From Halocynthiibacter sp049608145 (lineage in GTDB: Bacteria > Pseudomonadota > Alphaproteobacteria > Rhodobacterales > Rhodobacteraceae), in contig NZ_JBMYXF010000001.1 of NCBI RefSeq assembly GCF_049608145.1, positions 124,001 through 188,000 on the forward strand: a stretch of 64,000 nucleotides of DNA, written 5' to 3'. Under the pieces are notes generated by a model. It was given only the letters and a program-made list of their open reading frames with translations. It had not been told where the DNA came from and did not search any database. Positions 31,705 through 40,478 of the stretch are shown here, one piece after another. How positions within the stretch are numbered: the stretch's first letter is position 1; each line of letters starts with the position of its first letter. Position numbers and translations under genes: made by a program.

Positions 31705-33846
31705 ATGGCAGAAGAAACTACTGTCGACGATCTTATCGGATGCGTCCGCGCCTATAATCCTAAATGCAATGAACATTTGATCCGCGCGGCGTTTGATTAC
31801 GGCGCGCGTATGCATGAAGGGCAGTTCCGACATTCAGGTGAACCCTACTTCACCCACCCCGTTGCCGTGGCGATGATTGTGGCTGAGCAGCGTTTAGATG
31901 ATGCAACCATCATTACTGCATTGCTGCATGATACGATTGAAGACACCGGTTCGACCTTTGGTGAAGTGGCGGAAATGTTCGGCCGCGAAGTTGCAGATCT
32001 TGTGGATGGTGTTACGAAGCTGACCAATCTGCAGTTGTCGTCCAGTGAGACAAAGCAGGCCGAAAACTTTCGCAAACTGTTCATGGCAATGGCGCGGGAC
32101 ATGCGGGTAATTTTGGTAAAGTTGGCTGACCGTCTGCACAATATGCGCACGATCAAATCCATGCGTCCGGAAAAGCAGGTGCAGAAAGCCCGTGAAACCG
32201 TTGATATTTTTGCTCCCCTTGCAGGCCGGATGGGGATGCAATGGATGCGCGAAGAGCTGGAAGATCTAACCTTTGGCGTCTTGAACCCTGAGGGCCGGAC
32301 ATCCATCATGCGCCGCTTTGTACATCTGCGCGATGAAAGCGGCGATGTCATAGAAAAGATTACCAGCGACATCGAACTGGAAATGGAAAAGGCGGGCATC
32401 AAAGCCGAGGTCTATGGCCGGGCCAAGCGCCCGTATTCTGTCTGGCGTAAGATGGAAGAAAAAGACCAGGGGTTCTCACGGCTTTCGGATATCTATGGCT
32501 TCCGTGTTATTACGGAAAATAATGCAGATTGTTATCGTGTTCTGGGGGCAATTCACACACGCTGGCGTGCGGTTCCAGGACGATTTAAAGACTATATTTC
32601 ACAACCAAAATCAAACGGTTACCGTTCCATCCATACCACGGTTTCGGGGCGTGATGGTAAGCGTGTCGAGGTGCAAATTCGTACGCCGCAGATGCATGAT
32701 GTGGCGGAAGTTGGTGTCGCGGCGCACTGGTCTTATAAGGATGGTGTGCAAAGCGAAAACCCCTTTGCTGTTGATCCGGCCCAATGGGTTGCCACGCTGA
32801 ATGAGCGCTTTGATACGGCGGATGATCACGACGAGTTTCTTGAGCATGTGAAGCTTGAAATGTACACGGATCAGGTCTTTGGTTTTACCCCTAAGGGCGA
32901 GGTGATCAAGCTGCCCCGTGGGGCAACACCGCTTGATTTTGCTTATGCTATTCACACCCGGATCGGGGACAGTTGTGTCGGTGCAAAGATTGATGGCATT
33001 CGGGTGCCACTGTGGACCCGGATTCGCAATGGACAATCGGTTGAGATCACAACCGCCGAAGGACAGCGCCCACAGGCAACATGGCTTGATATCGTGGCAA
33101 CCGGCAAAGCCAAGGCCGCGATCCGGAGATCCTTGCGTGAAGATGATCGCGAACGATTTGTTAAACTGGGGCGCGAACTGGCCCGTGTGGCGTTTGAACA
33201 TATCGGTAAAGTGGCAAGTGATAAGGCCCTTGCTACGGCTGCGCGGCACCTGGGGTTGCAGGACAGTGATGTGTTACTGGCGCGTCTTGGCAGCGCAGAA
33301 TTGACAGCACGGGATGTTGTTGAAACCCTTTATCCTGAACTGGCGGAACATCAGGGCGACGAAGTTGAAACCGGACGTGCGGTTTTAGGGCTTGCGCAAG
33401 ATCAGACTTCGCAACGTGCAAGCTGTTGCCAGCCCGTGCCCGGAGAACGTATCGTTGGTATTACCTATCGCGGTGAAGGTGTGGTTGTGCATGGCATTGA
33501 CTGCCCGGTGTTGGGTGAACTGGAAGATCAAACCGAACGCTGGGTTGATCTGCACTGGCATTCCGGCCGGCATGCGGCTGAACACACGGTGACAATGAAT
33601 GTGACCATCAGCAATGATTCCGGTGTGTTGGGACGAATTTGCACATTGATTGGCGAACAAAAGGCCAATATCTCGGATCTGAAATTTGTGGAACGTAAAC
33701 CAGACTTTTACCGCCTTCTGATTGATATAGATCTGCGGGATGCTGAACATCTGCATATGGTGATGATGGGGCTTGAGGCGGACAGTGATGTTGCTTCGGT
33801 AGAGCGCTTTCGGAATGTGGACCGCAAACCAGGAAACACTGCCTGA
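31705..33846 (+). CDS. rsh: Bifunctional (p)ppGpp synthetase/hydrolase Rsh
   Basis: A 713-aa stringent-response enzyme. The N-terminal HD hydrolase domain is intact (HSGEPYFTHPVAVA, then His75-Asp76 in ALLHDTIED). The synthetase domain follows with GFSRLSDIYGFRVIT and KDYISQPKSNGYRSIHTTV, then a TGS domain (VFGFTPKGEVIKLPRGATPLDFAY) and a C-terminal ACT domain (GVLGRICTLIGEQKANI). Intact catalytic sites in both halves suggest it both makes and degrades alarmone. It follows rpoZ and precedes the DUF2062 gene with 23 nt between. Confidence 0.96.
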   Translation: MAEETTVDDLIGCVRAYNPKCNEHLIRAAFDYGARMHEGQFRHSGEPYFTHPVAVAMIVAEQRLDDATIITALLHDTIEDTGSTFGEVAEMFGREVADLVDGVTKLTNLQLSSSETKQAENFRKLFMAMARDMRVILVKLADRLHNMRTIKSMRPEKQVQKARETVDIFAPLAGRMGMQWMREELEDLTFGVLNPEGRTSIMRRFVHLRDESGDVIEKITSDIELEMEKAGIKAEVYGRAKRPYSVWRKMEEKDQGFSRLSDIYGFRVITENNADCYRVLGAIHTRWRAVPGRFKDYISQPKSNGYRSIHTTVSGRDGKRVEVQIRTPQMHDVAEVGVAAHWSYKDGVQSENPFAVDPAQWVATLNERFDTADDHDEFLEHVKLEMYTDQVFGFTPKGEVIKLPRGATPLDFAYAIHTRIGDSCVGAKIDGIRVPLWTRIRNGQSVEITTAEGQRPQATWLDIVATGKAKAAIRRSLREDDRERFVKLGRELARVAFEHIGKVASDKALATAARHLGLQDSDVLLARLGSAELTARDVVETLYPELAEHQGDEVETGRAVLGLAQDQTSQRASCCQPVPGERIVGITYRGEGVVVHGIDCPVLGELEDQTERWVDLHWHSGRHAAEHTVTMNVTISNDSGVLGRICTLIGEQKANISDLKFVERKPDFYRLLIDIDLRDAEHLHMVMMGLEADSDVASVERFRNVDRKPGNTA

Positions 33847-33869
33847 TAGAGGCAGCATAAGGGGCTGAG

Positions 33870-34658
33870 GTGGTCTTTAAACGACGCGATAAACGACCGA
33901 ATTTGGTCATCCTGCGGGATTTTCTCTGGCCGAAAACCGGTTGGAAACGGGCGTATATGTATGTGAAACATCGCCTGCACCGCCTACCGGATCCGCCCCA
34001 CCGTATTGCCCGCGGTATGTTTGCTGGGGTGTTCACAAGCTTTACGCCATTCTTTGGCCTGCATTTCTTTGTGGCAGCTGGTCTTGCGAAAGTGATGCGG
34101 GGCAATATCATTGCGGCCCTTCTGGCAACGTTTTTTGGCAATCCACTGACATTTCCATTTATTGCGGCCTCCAGCCTAAAGCTGGGGGAATATCTGCTTG
34201 GGCTGATGGGGCATGCCACGTCTGCGACACCACATACGGATGATGTCGGAGTTGGTGTGACGCTTTGGCGGAATTTTCTTGCGATTTTCAATGAAGAAGA
34301 TGCCAACTGGACGTTCCTTTGGGATTTCTACGATACTATTTTCCTGCCCTATCTGGTGGGCGGTATCATACCGGGCCTGATTGCTGGAACCATCTGTTAT
34401 TACATGACGGTGCCTGTGATTGATCTGTATCAGAAGCGCCGCAAAGGACGTTTGTTGCAGAAATTCGAAGAACTGCGCGCAAAGAAAGCAGCGAAGGCTG
34501 CGGAAGATGCGGCGGTTGCGGCTGCGCAAAAAGCTGAGAAAGCCCGCGCCAAATGGGAAGATGCCAGAGATGCAGCGGAAGAAGCAGCAGAACAAGCGGC
34601 GCGAGTGCAGGAAGAAATGGCGCAAAAAGCGGCTGACCTTCCTGATCGGGGGGAGTAG
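33870..34658 (+). CDS. DUF2062 membrane protein with charged C-terminal coiled coil
   Basis: A 262-aa membrane protein. The DUF2062 core spans residues ~45-190, seen as PHRIARGMFAGVFTSFTPFFGLHFF and FFGNPLTFPFIAASS, with about three or four membrane segments. The last ~75 residues form an Ala/Glu/Lys-rich coiled coil (KAAEDAAVAAAQKAEKARAK) on one side of the membrane. It begins with GTG 23 nt after rsh; the AAGGGG upstream supports it. Function is not known for the family. Confidence 0.82.
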   Translation: MVFKRRDKRPNLVILRDFLWPKTGWKRAYMYVKHRLHRLPDPPHRIARGMFAGVFTSFTPFFGLHFFVAAGLAKVMRGNIIAALLATFFGNPLTFPFIAASSLKLGEYLLGLMGHATSATPHTDDVGVGVTLWRNFLAIFNEEDANWTFLWDFYDTIFLPYLVGGIIPGLIAGTICYYMTVPVIDLYQKRRKGRLLQKFEELRAKKAAKAAEDAAVAAAQKAEKARAKWEDARDAAEEAAEQAARVQEEMAQKAADLPDRGE

Positions 34659-34718
34659 GCTTCTGTAAGAATCAGGTGGGAATGCAAGGCAGGCCCGCAG
34701 AACGGACAGGAGTGTGCC

Positions 34719-35474
34719 ATGAGCGCAAATTTTGCTGGAAAGCTCAGACTTGGTGTGAACATTGATCACGTGGCTACGGTGCGTAATGCGCGTGGCGGTG
34801 AATACCCTGATCCAGTGCGTGCGGCAAAGCTGGCAGAAGAAGCCGGTGCAGATGGCATTACGGCACATTTGCGCGAAGATCGCCGCCACATTACCGACAG
34901 TGATATCGACGGGCTGATGGATGCTTTGAACATCCCTCTCAACTTTGAGATGGCGGCAACGGATGAGATGCAGGCAATCGCTCTGCGCCATAAACCCCAT
35001 GCTGTGTGTATCGTGCCTGAAAAACGCGAAGAAAAAACCACAGAAGGGGGGCTGGAAGTTGCACGCGATGAAAACCGTCTGGCGCATTTCATTGCCCCCC
35101 TGCGTGAGGCAGGTTGTCGTGTGTCGATCTTTATCGCGGCGGACCGTGCCCAGATTGAAGCTGCGAACCGTATTGGTGCAGAGGTGATTGAATTGCACAC
35201 GGGTGCCTATTGTGATGCCCATGCGGAAGGCCGCTTTGAAGAACGTGATGCGGAATTGGAACGCTTGCGCGAGATGTCCACATTTGCGCATTCCCTTGGG
35301 CTAGAAGTCCATGCGGGCCACGGGATGACCTATGATACGGTACAGCCGATTGCAGTTTTCCCCGAAGTAATGGAACTGAATATCGGACATTTCCTGATGG
35401 GCGAAGCCATGTTCCGGGGCCTGACGCCGGCGATCTCTGAGATGCGTCGCCTGATGGATGAGGCGCGAAGCTGA
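34719..35474 (+). CDS. pdxJ: Pyridoxine 5'-phosphate synthase
   Basis: A 251-aa TIM-barrel enzyme that condenses DXP with 3-amino-2-oxopropyl phosphate in the vitamin B6 pathway. LGVNIDHVATVRNARGG at the N terminus, ADGITAHLREDRRHI, CIVPEKREEKTTEGGL and the C-terminal ELNIGHFLMGEAMFRGL are diagnostic. Length is normal. Its TGA stop overlaps the next start (TGATG). In many relatives acpS follows directly; here three extra genes intervene. Confidence 0.97.
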   Translation: MSANFAGKLRLGVNIDHVATVRNARGGEYPDPVRAAKLAEEAGADGITAHLREDRRHITDSDIDGLMDALNIPLNFEMAATDEMQAIALRHKPHAVCIVPEKREEKTTEGGLEVARDENRLAHFIAPLREAGCRVSIFIAADRAQIEAANRIGAEVIELHTGAYCDAHAEGRFEERDAELERLREMSTFAHSLGLEVHAGHGMTYDTVQPIAVFPEVMELNIGHFLMGEAMFRGLTPAISEMRRLMDEARS

Positions 35475-35920
35475 TGGGGCTGATAAACCCAATACGCTAT
35501 GGGCTGGTTTATATCGCGACGGCCTTCGGTCTTGGAATTGGGTTAGAAGTTTTACTGCGTGTGACCGGAATTGATCTGAGCAGCAGTGCAACGTCGATAA
35601 TGCCCGCAATGATAGCGGCTATGTTCGAGGGACAGAAACGTGCCCAGTCAGATGAGGGCGCATTTACCAATGGCGAGGCATGGACGGCAGCAATGGTAAT
35701 GACGGTTGTTGCGCTTGGGATTACAGCGATCCTTGGTTTTTTCATGAGCTTCCTTCCTGAATGGTCACGGATATTCGGGTCGTTTTCGGTCGGTATTTGG
35801 GTGCTGCTTGTTGCGATTTCCGGTATTGTTTCCTTATTGGTGAATCGGTTCTTTCTGACGTTAGGCTTTAAAAATAAGCGTAAAATAATGGATAGGAAGA
35901 TCGAAGATGACTTTAGCTGA
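35474..35920 (+). CDS. Small integral membrane protein
   Basis: 148 aa with four hydrophobic segments (YGLVYIATAFGLGIGLEVLL; a weaker IMPAMIAAMF; AMVMTVVALGITAILGFFMSFL; IWVLLVAISGIVSLLV). The MIAAMFEGQKRA segment resembles the ABZJ_00895 family of uncharacterised membrane proteins, a tentative match. It starts in the pdxJ stop and overlaps the following exporter gene by 14 nt, so it belongs to the same transcript. Function unknown. Confidence 0.72.
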   Translation: MGLINPIRYGLVYIATAFGLGIGLEVLLRVTGIDLSSSATSIMPAMIAAMFEGQKRAQSDEGAFTNGEAWTAAMVMTVVALGITAILGFFMSFLPEWSRIFGSFSVGIWVLLVAISGIVSLLVNRFFLTLGFKNKRKIMDRKIEDDFS

Positions 35921-36530
35921 GCTGGCATTCCTTTGGCTGGCTTGGATTGTGGCCGGGGGAAGTCCTGGCCCGGCAAATCTTGCGATTGCGGGGACTTCGA
36001 TGCAAGTTGGGCGTAAGGCAGGCCTGTGTTTTTCGCTGGGCGTCCTGAGTGGCAGTACATTCTGGGGACTGATGGCAGCGTTGGGTATGGGGGCATTGAT
36101 GATGACCCATGTCTGGATCTTTGAAATCCTGCGCTATAGTGGTGCAGCTTACTTACTGTTTTTGGCGGTGAAATCCCTGCGATCTGCTTTGAACCCTTCA
36201 CGACTGAAGGCTGAGAATGCCCATCACGGCACGCCTGCGCAAATATTTGGCAAAGGGATGCTGTTACATTTGACCAACCCCAAGGCGATCCTGTCCTGGG
36301 GATCTGTCTATGCGATTGTTATTCCGGCAGATGCTGGGATCTGGGGCGCACTGGCACTTTGGGCGTTTTTGCTGACTGGATCGGCTCTTGTGTTCATTGG
36401 CTATGCATTTTTGTTTTCATCTGACAGAATGGTACGTGCATATATGAAAATGCGCCGTGGCTTTGAATTTACCTTTGCCGCACTGTTTGGTGCAGCGGCG
36501 CTGAAGATTTTTACAGCGAGGTTGATATGA
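35907..36530 (+). CDS. LysE/RhtB family exporter
   Basis: A 207-aa, roughly six-segment permease with the family opening WLAWIVAGGSPGPANLAIAGTSMQVG (SPGP motif) and GRKAGLCFSLGVLSG. KGMLLHLTNPKAILSWGSVYA is the second hallmark, equivalent to the NPK motif in amino-acid exporters. The exported solute is not predictable. The start lies inside the upstream gene (14-nt overlap) and the stop overlaps the next start as ATGA. Confidence 0.9.
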   Translation: MTLAELAFLWLAWIVAGGSPGPANLAIAGTSMQVGRKAGLCFSLGVLSGSTFWGLMAALGMGALMMTHVWIFEILRYSGAAYLLFLAVKSLRSALNPSRLKAENAHHGTPAQIFGKGMLLHLTNPKAILSWGSVYAIVIPADAGIWGALALWAFLLTGSALVFIGYAFLFSSDRMVRAYMKMRRGFEFTFAALFGAAALKIFTARLI

Positions 36531-36997
36531 AGACATTTTTGAACACGATGATCGCAGGTGTGTTTCTGGTGGCTGGTGCGCAGGGGGCGTCAGCACAGAT
36601 GATCAATGAGTGTGACTGGCAGGCATCGGCACGTAATATTGCTGAACCATGGTCCGAAAACACACGTATGTTTGCCGAGGGAAAAGTGCGCCTTGCGCTG
36701 GTGGATACCATCGAACCTGCGGCTGCGGCGTTTCATATTTTGGTGTTGTCGCCGCCTTATGATGAAGTTGGCGCACGCCAATGCAAGGTGATTTCTTTGA
36801 ACGAAAGTTTTGGCTTCACTGGGATTGAGTTTTCCAAGCTTGAAGCCCGTTATGATCCAGCGGTTGGTCTGATCTTTGAGGTTCCGGCGTTTTTGTATGG
36901 CGACGACGGTACATCTTCAACTGAGGTGGAACTGGCGTTCTGGCTGAATCAATCAACAGGTGAACTTGTTGGCGAAATTTTCCGGAGCCCGGAATGA
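36527..36997 (+). CDS. Exported protein, function unknown
   Basis: 156 aa with a signal peptide (predicted cut after ASA, about residue 23). The mature part has two Cys (NECDWQA and ARQCKVIS) likely to pair, and an acidic beta-rich body (FSKLEARYDPAVGLIFEVPAF). I recognise no family. It is embedded between the exporter and acpS by ATGA overlaps at both ends, so its expression is tied to the pdxJ-era transcript. A periplasmic location is likely. Confidence 0.7.
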   Translation: MKTFLNTMIAGVFLVAGAQGASAQMINECDWQASARNIAEPWSENTRMFAEGKVRLALVDTIEPAAAAFHILVLSPPYDEVGARQCKVISLNESFGFTGIEFSKLEARYDPAVGLIFEVPAFLYGDDGTSSTEVELAFWLNQSTGELVGEIFRSPE

Positions 36998-37407
36998 TCT
37001 TAGGTATTGGCACGGATCTTGCGAACATTGAACGTATCAGTGGTACGCTGGATCGTTTCGGCGATCGTTTCAAAAATCGTGTCTTTACTGAAACTGAACG
37101 TGCCAAAGCAGAGCGGCGCAAAGATGTGGTCGGGACTTATGCAAAGCGTTGGGCGGCAAAAGAGGCGTGCTCCAAAGCGCTGGGTACTGGGCTTGCTATG
37201 GGCATTTCCTGGAAAGATATGGCGGTCAGCAATCTGAAAACGGGCCAGCCTGTGATGGAAGTCACGGGATGGGCAAAGGAACGGTTGGATGAAATGACCC
37301 CTCCAGGACATGAAGCCATCATCCATGTGACCCTGACCGATGACCACCCATGGGCACAGGCTTTTGTGGTTATTGAAGCCCGTCGCCCAGCCGCGCAAAA
37401 CGGCTGA
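36994..37407 (+). CDS. acpS: Holo-[acyl-carrier-protein] synthase
   Basis: A 137-aa phosphopantetheinyl transferase that activates ACP for fatty acid synthesis. ILGIGTDLANIERI (catalytic Asp), FTETERAKAERRKD and YAKRWAAKEACSKALGTG (Lys/Glu of the metal site) are diagnostic, and the C-terminal HVTLTDDHPWAQAFVVIE is complete. It overlaps the exported-protein gene by ATGA. lepB starts 88 nt downstream. Confidence 0.96.
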   Translation: MILGIGTDLANIERISGTLDRFGDRFKNRVFTETERAKAERRKDVVGTYAKRWAAKEACSKALGTGLAMGISWKDMAVSNLKTGQPVMEVTGWAKERLDEMTPPGHEAIIHVTLTDDHPWAQAFVVIEARRPAAQNG

Positions 37408-37495
37408 TCAGGTTGACTCTGTGCGCCTGGCACCTCATATCCGGCAGGACAGATTTTGCAGCCGCTTAAGGCTTGCCACAAAACAGGACAGGCTG

Positions 37496-38278
37496 ATGCA
37501 CAGCGAAGAACTGGAAGAAAAAGCCGAAGGCGGCATTGTTGAGACGATTAAAACCGTTTTCTGGGCCCTGCTGATTGCAGGCGTCTTCCGTACGTTGTTT
37601 TTTCAGCCGTTTTTCATTCCTTCTGGGTCAATGAAAGACACGCTTCTGGTCGGGGATTTCCTGTTTGTGAACAAAATGGCCTATGGATATTCACAGTTTT
37701 CCTGCCCGTTTTCAGCGTGCCCGATTTCTGGCCGTTTGTTCGGATCTATGCCGGAACGTGGCGATGTGGTTGTTTTTCGCCATCCAACCAACAATCAAGA
37801 TTATATCAAACGCTTGATCGGACTGCCTGGTGACCGCGTTCAGGTGAAAGACAGCATCATTTATATCAATGGCGAAGCTGCACCGCAGGTGCCGGACGGG
37901 GTATTCGTGGAACCACGCGGCCCACAGGGCAGCCAAGGCCGCACGCCGGTTTGCCAGTCGCGCACAGGTGAGTGCACCAAAGATCGTTATATCGAAACGC
38001 TGCCAGGTGGTGTCTCGCATGCGATATTGGATGTTTCCCCGGCACGTACAGATAACACTCCGGTATTCACTGTGCCGGAAGGAGAGTTTTTCTTCATGGG
38101 GGACAATCGTGACAATTCCAGCGATTCACGCGTGTCACAGAACCGTGGTGGCGTTGGATTTGTTGGCTTTGATCGTCTGATTGGCCGTGCTGATCGCGTC
38201 ATGTTTTCTTCTGCTGGGACACGTATCTTTTACTTCTGGACCTGGCGATCAGATCGTTTCTTTAAGGCGGTCGAGTGA
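37496..38278 (+). CDS. lepB: Signal peptidase I
   Basis: A 260-aa inner-membrane serine protease that removes signal peptides. One N-terminal membrane segment (residues ~18-40) is followed by the nucleophile Ser45 in FIPSGSMKDTL and the general base Lys105 in DYIKRLIGLPGD; box E is FFMGDNRDNSSDSR. The start at 37496 follows AGGACAGG and gives a family-like N terminus; the frame extends further upstream but overlaps acpS. The rnc GTG start overlaps its stop (GTGA). Confidence 0.96.
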   Translation: MHSEELEEKAEGGIVETIKTVFWALLIAGVFRTLFFQPFFIPSGSMKDTLLVGDFLFVNKMAYGYSQFSCPFSACPISGRLFGSMPERGDVVVFRHPTNNQDYIKRLIGLPGDRVQVKDSIIYINGEAAPQVPDGVFVEPRGPQGSQGRTPVCQSRTGECTKDRYIETLPGGVSHAILDVSPARTDNTPVFTVPEGEFFFMGDNRDNSSDSRVSQNRGGVGFVGFDRLIGRADRVMFSSAGTRIFYFWTWRSDRFFKAVE

Positions 38279-38961
38279 AACTTTCAGCAGAACTCAAGGC
38301 CTTTGAAGGCCGCATAGGGCATCGCTTCGAGGATCCAGCCCAGTTGATCCGTGCGCTGACACATTCTTCTATGTCTTCGGCCACGCGGGATGACAACCAG
38401 AGGCTCGAATTTCTTGGGGATCGTGTGCTTGGTCTGGTGATGGCAGATGCGTTGCTCGCGGCAGATGTGAAGGCGGCTGAAGGGCTACTTGCGCCGCGGT
38501 TTAATGCGCTGGTACGTAAAGAAACCTGTGCGGATGTTGCCCGTGAAGTTGATCTGGGGGCTGTCCTGAAACTGGGCCGTTCTGAAATGTTGTCAGGTGG
38601 GCGTCGCAAAAATGCGCTGCTTGGTGATGGCATGGAGGCGGTCATTGCGGCCGTTTATAACGACGGCGGCTTTGATGCGGCCCGTGACTTGATCCTGCGT
38701 CTCTGGGGCGCACGTATTCATCAGGTCGAAGAAGACGCGCGCGACGCGAAAACCGCATTGCAGGAATGGGCCCAGGCCCGCAAACAACAGCCGCCGAAAT
38801 ACGTGGAAGTGGCCCGTTCCGGGCCGGATCACGCCCCGGTTTTTACAATTGAAGCGCAGATGCAGACGGGTGAAGCTGAAAAAGCCACCGCAGGCAATAA
38901 GCGCGAGGCCCAGCAGGCCGCAGCAAAGGCGTTGCTTGAACGTCTGGAGATAGCAAAATGA
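38275..38961 (+). CDS. rnc: Ribonuclease III
   Basis: A 228-aa double-strand-specific RNase for rRNA and mRNA processing. The signature NQRLEFLGDRVLGLV holds Glu45 and Asp49, and LGDGMEAVIAAVY gives the second acidic pair near residues 118-121. The C-terminal dsRNA-binding domain (DAKTALQEWAQARKQQPPKYV to KREAQQAAAKALLERL) is complete. It starts with GTG inside the lepB stop and ends inside the era start (ATGA). Confidence 0.97.
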   Translation: MKLSAELKAFEGRIGHRFEDPAQLIRALTHSSMSSATRDDNQRLEFLGDRVLGLVMADALLAADVKAAEGLLAPRFNALVRKETCADVAREVDLGAVLKLGRSEMLSGGRRKNALLGDGMEAVIAAVYNDGGFDAARDLILRLWGARIHQVEEDARDAKTALQEWAQARKQQPPKYVEVARSGPDHAPVFTIEAQMQTGEAEKATAGNKREAQQAAAKALLERLEIAK

Positions 38962-39872
38962 CAGATACACGCGCGGGCTTTGTGGCCCTGATCGGTGAAC
39001 CCAACGCGGGCAAATCCACCCTGACAAACCGGATGGTGGGGGCGAAAGTTTCCATTGTGACCCATAAGGTGCAAACCACACGCGCCCGCATTCGCGGCGT
39101 CGCGATTGAAGGAAATGCACAGCTGGTCTTTGTGGATACACCCGGCCTGTTCCGTCCACGTCGTCGGCTTGACCGCGCGATGGTGGCGGCGGCTTGGGGC
39201 GGCGCTGCAGATGCGGATGTTGTGGTTCTGATGATCGAAGCGCATCGTGGGATTACCGAAGGCGCCCAGGCAATTATCGATGCTTTGGTTGAACGTATCT
39301 CACCAAACCAGATCGTTGCGCTGGCGATCAATAAAATTGACCGGGTAAAGTCTGAAGTGCTGCTGAAGCTGACCCAGGATTTGAACGAAGCCTATGACTT
39401 CAAAGAAACATTTATGATTTCTGCCGAGCGTGGACATGGTGTTGATGCGCTGCGCGAATGGGTGGCAACACAAGTTCCCGAAGGTCCTTGGCTGTATCCT
39501 GAGGATCAGATCGCTGATTTGCCCATGCGGATGATTGCAGCAGAGATGACCCGTGAAAAACTGACCCTGCGTCTGCACCAGGAGTTGCCGTATCAGATGA
39601 CGGTGGAGACCGAGCACTGGGAAGAACGTAAAGATGGGTCCTGCAAAATTGATCAGAAGATTTTTGTGATGCGCGATGGTCACAAAGGGATCGTTCTGGG
39701 CAATAAGGGTGAAACCATCAAGGCTGTATCCAAAGCCGCGCGTGAGGAACTGGAAGAATTCTTAGGTCGTCGTGTGCACCTGTTTTTGCAGGTGAAAGTG
39801 CGCCCGAACTGGTTGGAAGAAAAAGAACGCTACAACGAAATGGGCCTTAACTTTCGTGACGGCAACGCATGA
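38958..39872 (+). CDS. era: GTPase Era
   Basis: A 304-aa GTPase that binds 16S rRNA and assists 30S maturation. G1 is GEPNAGKST (residues 13-21), G3 is VDTPG, G4 is NKID, and the C-terminal KH domain ends with GxKGxxIK-like GNKGETIKAVSKAAREELEEFLGRRVHLFLQVKV. Together with RsgA at the window start this region has two 30S assembly GTPases, though far apart. Overlaps join it to rnc and to the DUF1491 gene. Confidence 0.97.
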   Translation: MTDTRAGFVALIGEPNAGKSTLTNRMVGAKVSIVTHKVQTTRARIRGVAIEGNAQLVFVDTPGLFRPRRRLDRAMVAAAWGGAADADVVVLMIEAHRGITEGAQAIIDALVERISPNQIVALAINKIDRVKSEVLLKLTQDLNEAYDFKETFMISAERGHGVDALREWVATQVPEGPWLYPEDQIADLPMRMIAAEMTREKLTLRLHQELPYQMTVETEHWEERKDGSCKIDQKIFVMRDGHKGIVLGNKGETIKAVSKAAREELEEFLGRRVHLFLQVKVRPNWLEEKERYNEMGLNFRDGNA

Positions 39873-40198
39873 GCCGCCTGACGGCTGAATTCTGGGTATC
39901 TGCCTATCTGACGCGCCTACGTCTGGCGGATATCCCGGTATTTGTTGTGAAAAAAGGCGATTTGACGGCGGGTGCTGTACTGATCAAACTGAACACGCTT
40001 GATGGGCAGGCAGAAGCTTTTCAACGTAGCTTTGATCTGATGACTGGGGAACGTGCTTGGATCTCTCTGGTGCAAGGGGATGAAGCAACAGTCGACACGA
40101 CTCTTGCGAAACAACGTAGCTTTGACCCCGACCTCTGGGTGATTGAAGTGGAAGATAAAGCTGGACGTCATCTATTGGATGAACCAGGCTTTTTGTAA
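39869..40198 (+). CDS. DUF1491 family protein
   Basis: 109 aa with the alphaproteobacterial DUF1491 pattern: LTAEFWVSAYLTRLRLADIPVFVVKKGDLTAGAVLIKLN, then RAWISLVQGDEATVD and a closing DPDLWVIEVEDKAGRHLLDEPGF. No signal peptide or membrane segment. The family has no known function, but its usual position after era and before recO recurs here. It overlaps era by ATGA. Confidence 0.88.
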   Translation: MSRLTAEFWVSAYLTRLRLADIPVFVVKKGDLTAGAVLIKLNTLDGQAEAFQRSFDLMTGERAWISLVQGDEATVDTTLAKQRSFDPDLWVIEVEDKAGRHLLDEPGFL

Positions 40199-40478
40199 CC
40201 TCCGGGGGGCAACTCCCCGCATTTCCCGGGAAACTTCCAGAGATCAAATATGAGCCGTAAGTTGTTTTAATTTGGCAGGGAAACTCTATTTTTTAACACC
40301 TTAAATTTAGCGGGGATTACCCGGGTTCCTGACCGAAAAATCACAGGTGCGGCACGATTTTCTCAATTAATGTATAGAACGAAGTCACCCACGAACGACG
40401 TTTGATTTTGTTTCTGAAAGCATTCCGAGAGAGATTGGGGGACTGGCCGCCCATGCAGCCACGTCATATAGTCTGTTT
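40199..40478. other. 280-nt intergenic region before recO
   Basis: Just after the DUF1491 stop, CGGGG-GGCAACT-CCCCG could form a 5-bp hairpin, and a 12-bp palindrome TTTCCCGGGAAA follows; neither has a T-run. Further on is TTAACACCTTAA (spacing 4, not a CtrA site). A recO promoter presumably lies here but no hexamers stand out. Confidence 0.35.

Noticed and set aside
34176..35291. 371-codon frame on the minus strand opposite pdxJ and the DUF2062 gene
   Set aside because: Spans two real genes antisense and lacks any recognisable domain.
40280..40330. CtrA site TTAACACCTTAA before recO
   Set aside because: Spacing between the TTAA halves is 4, not 7.
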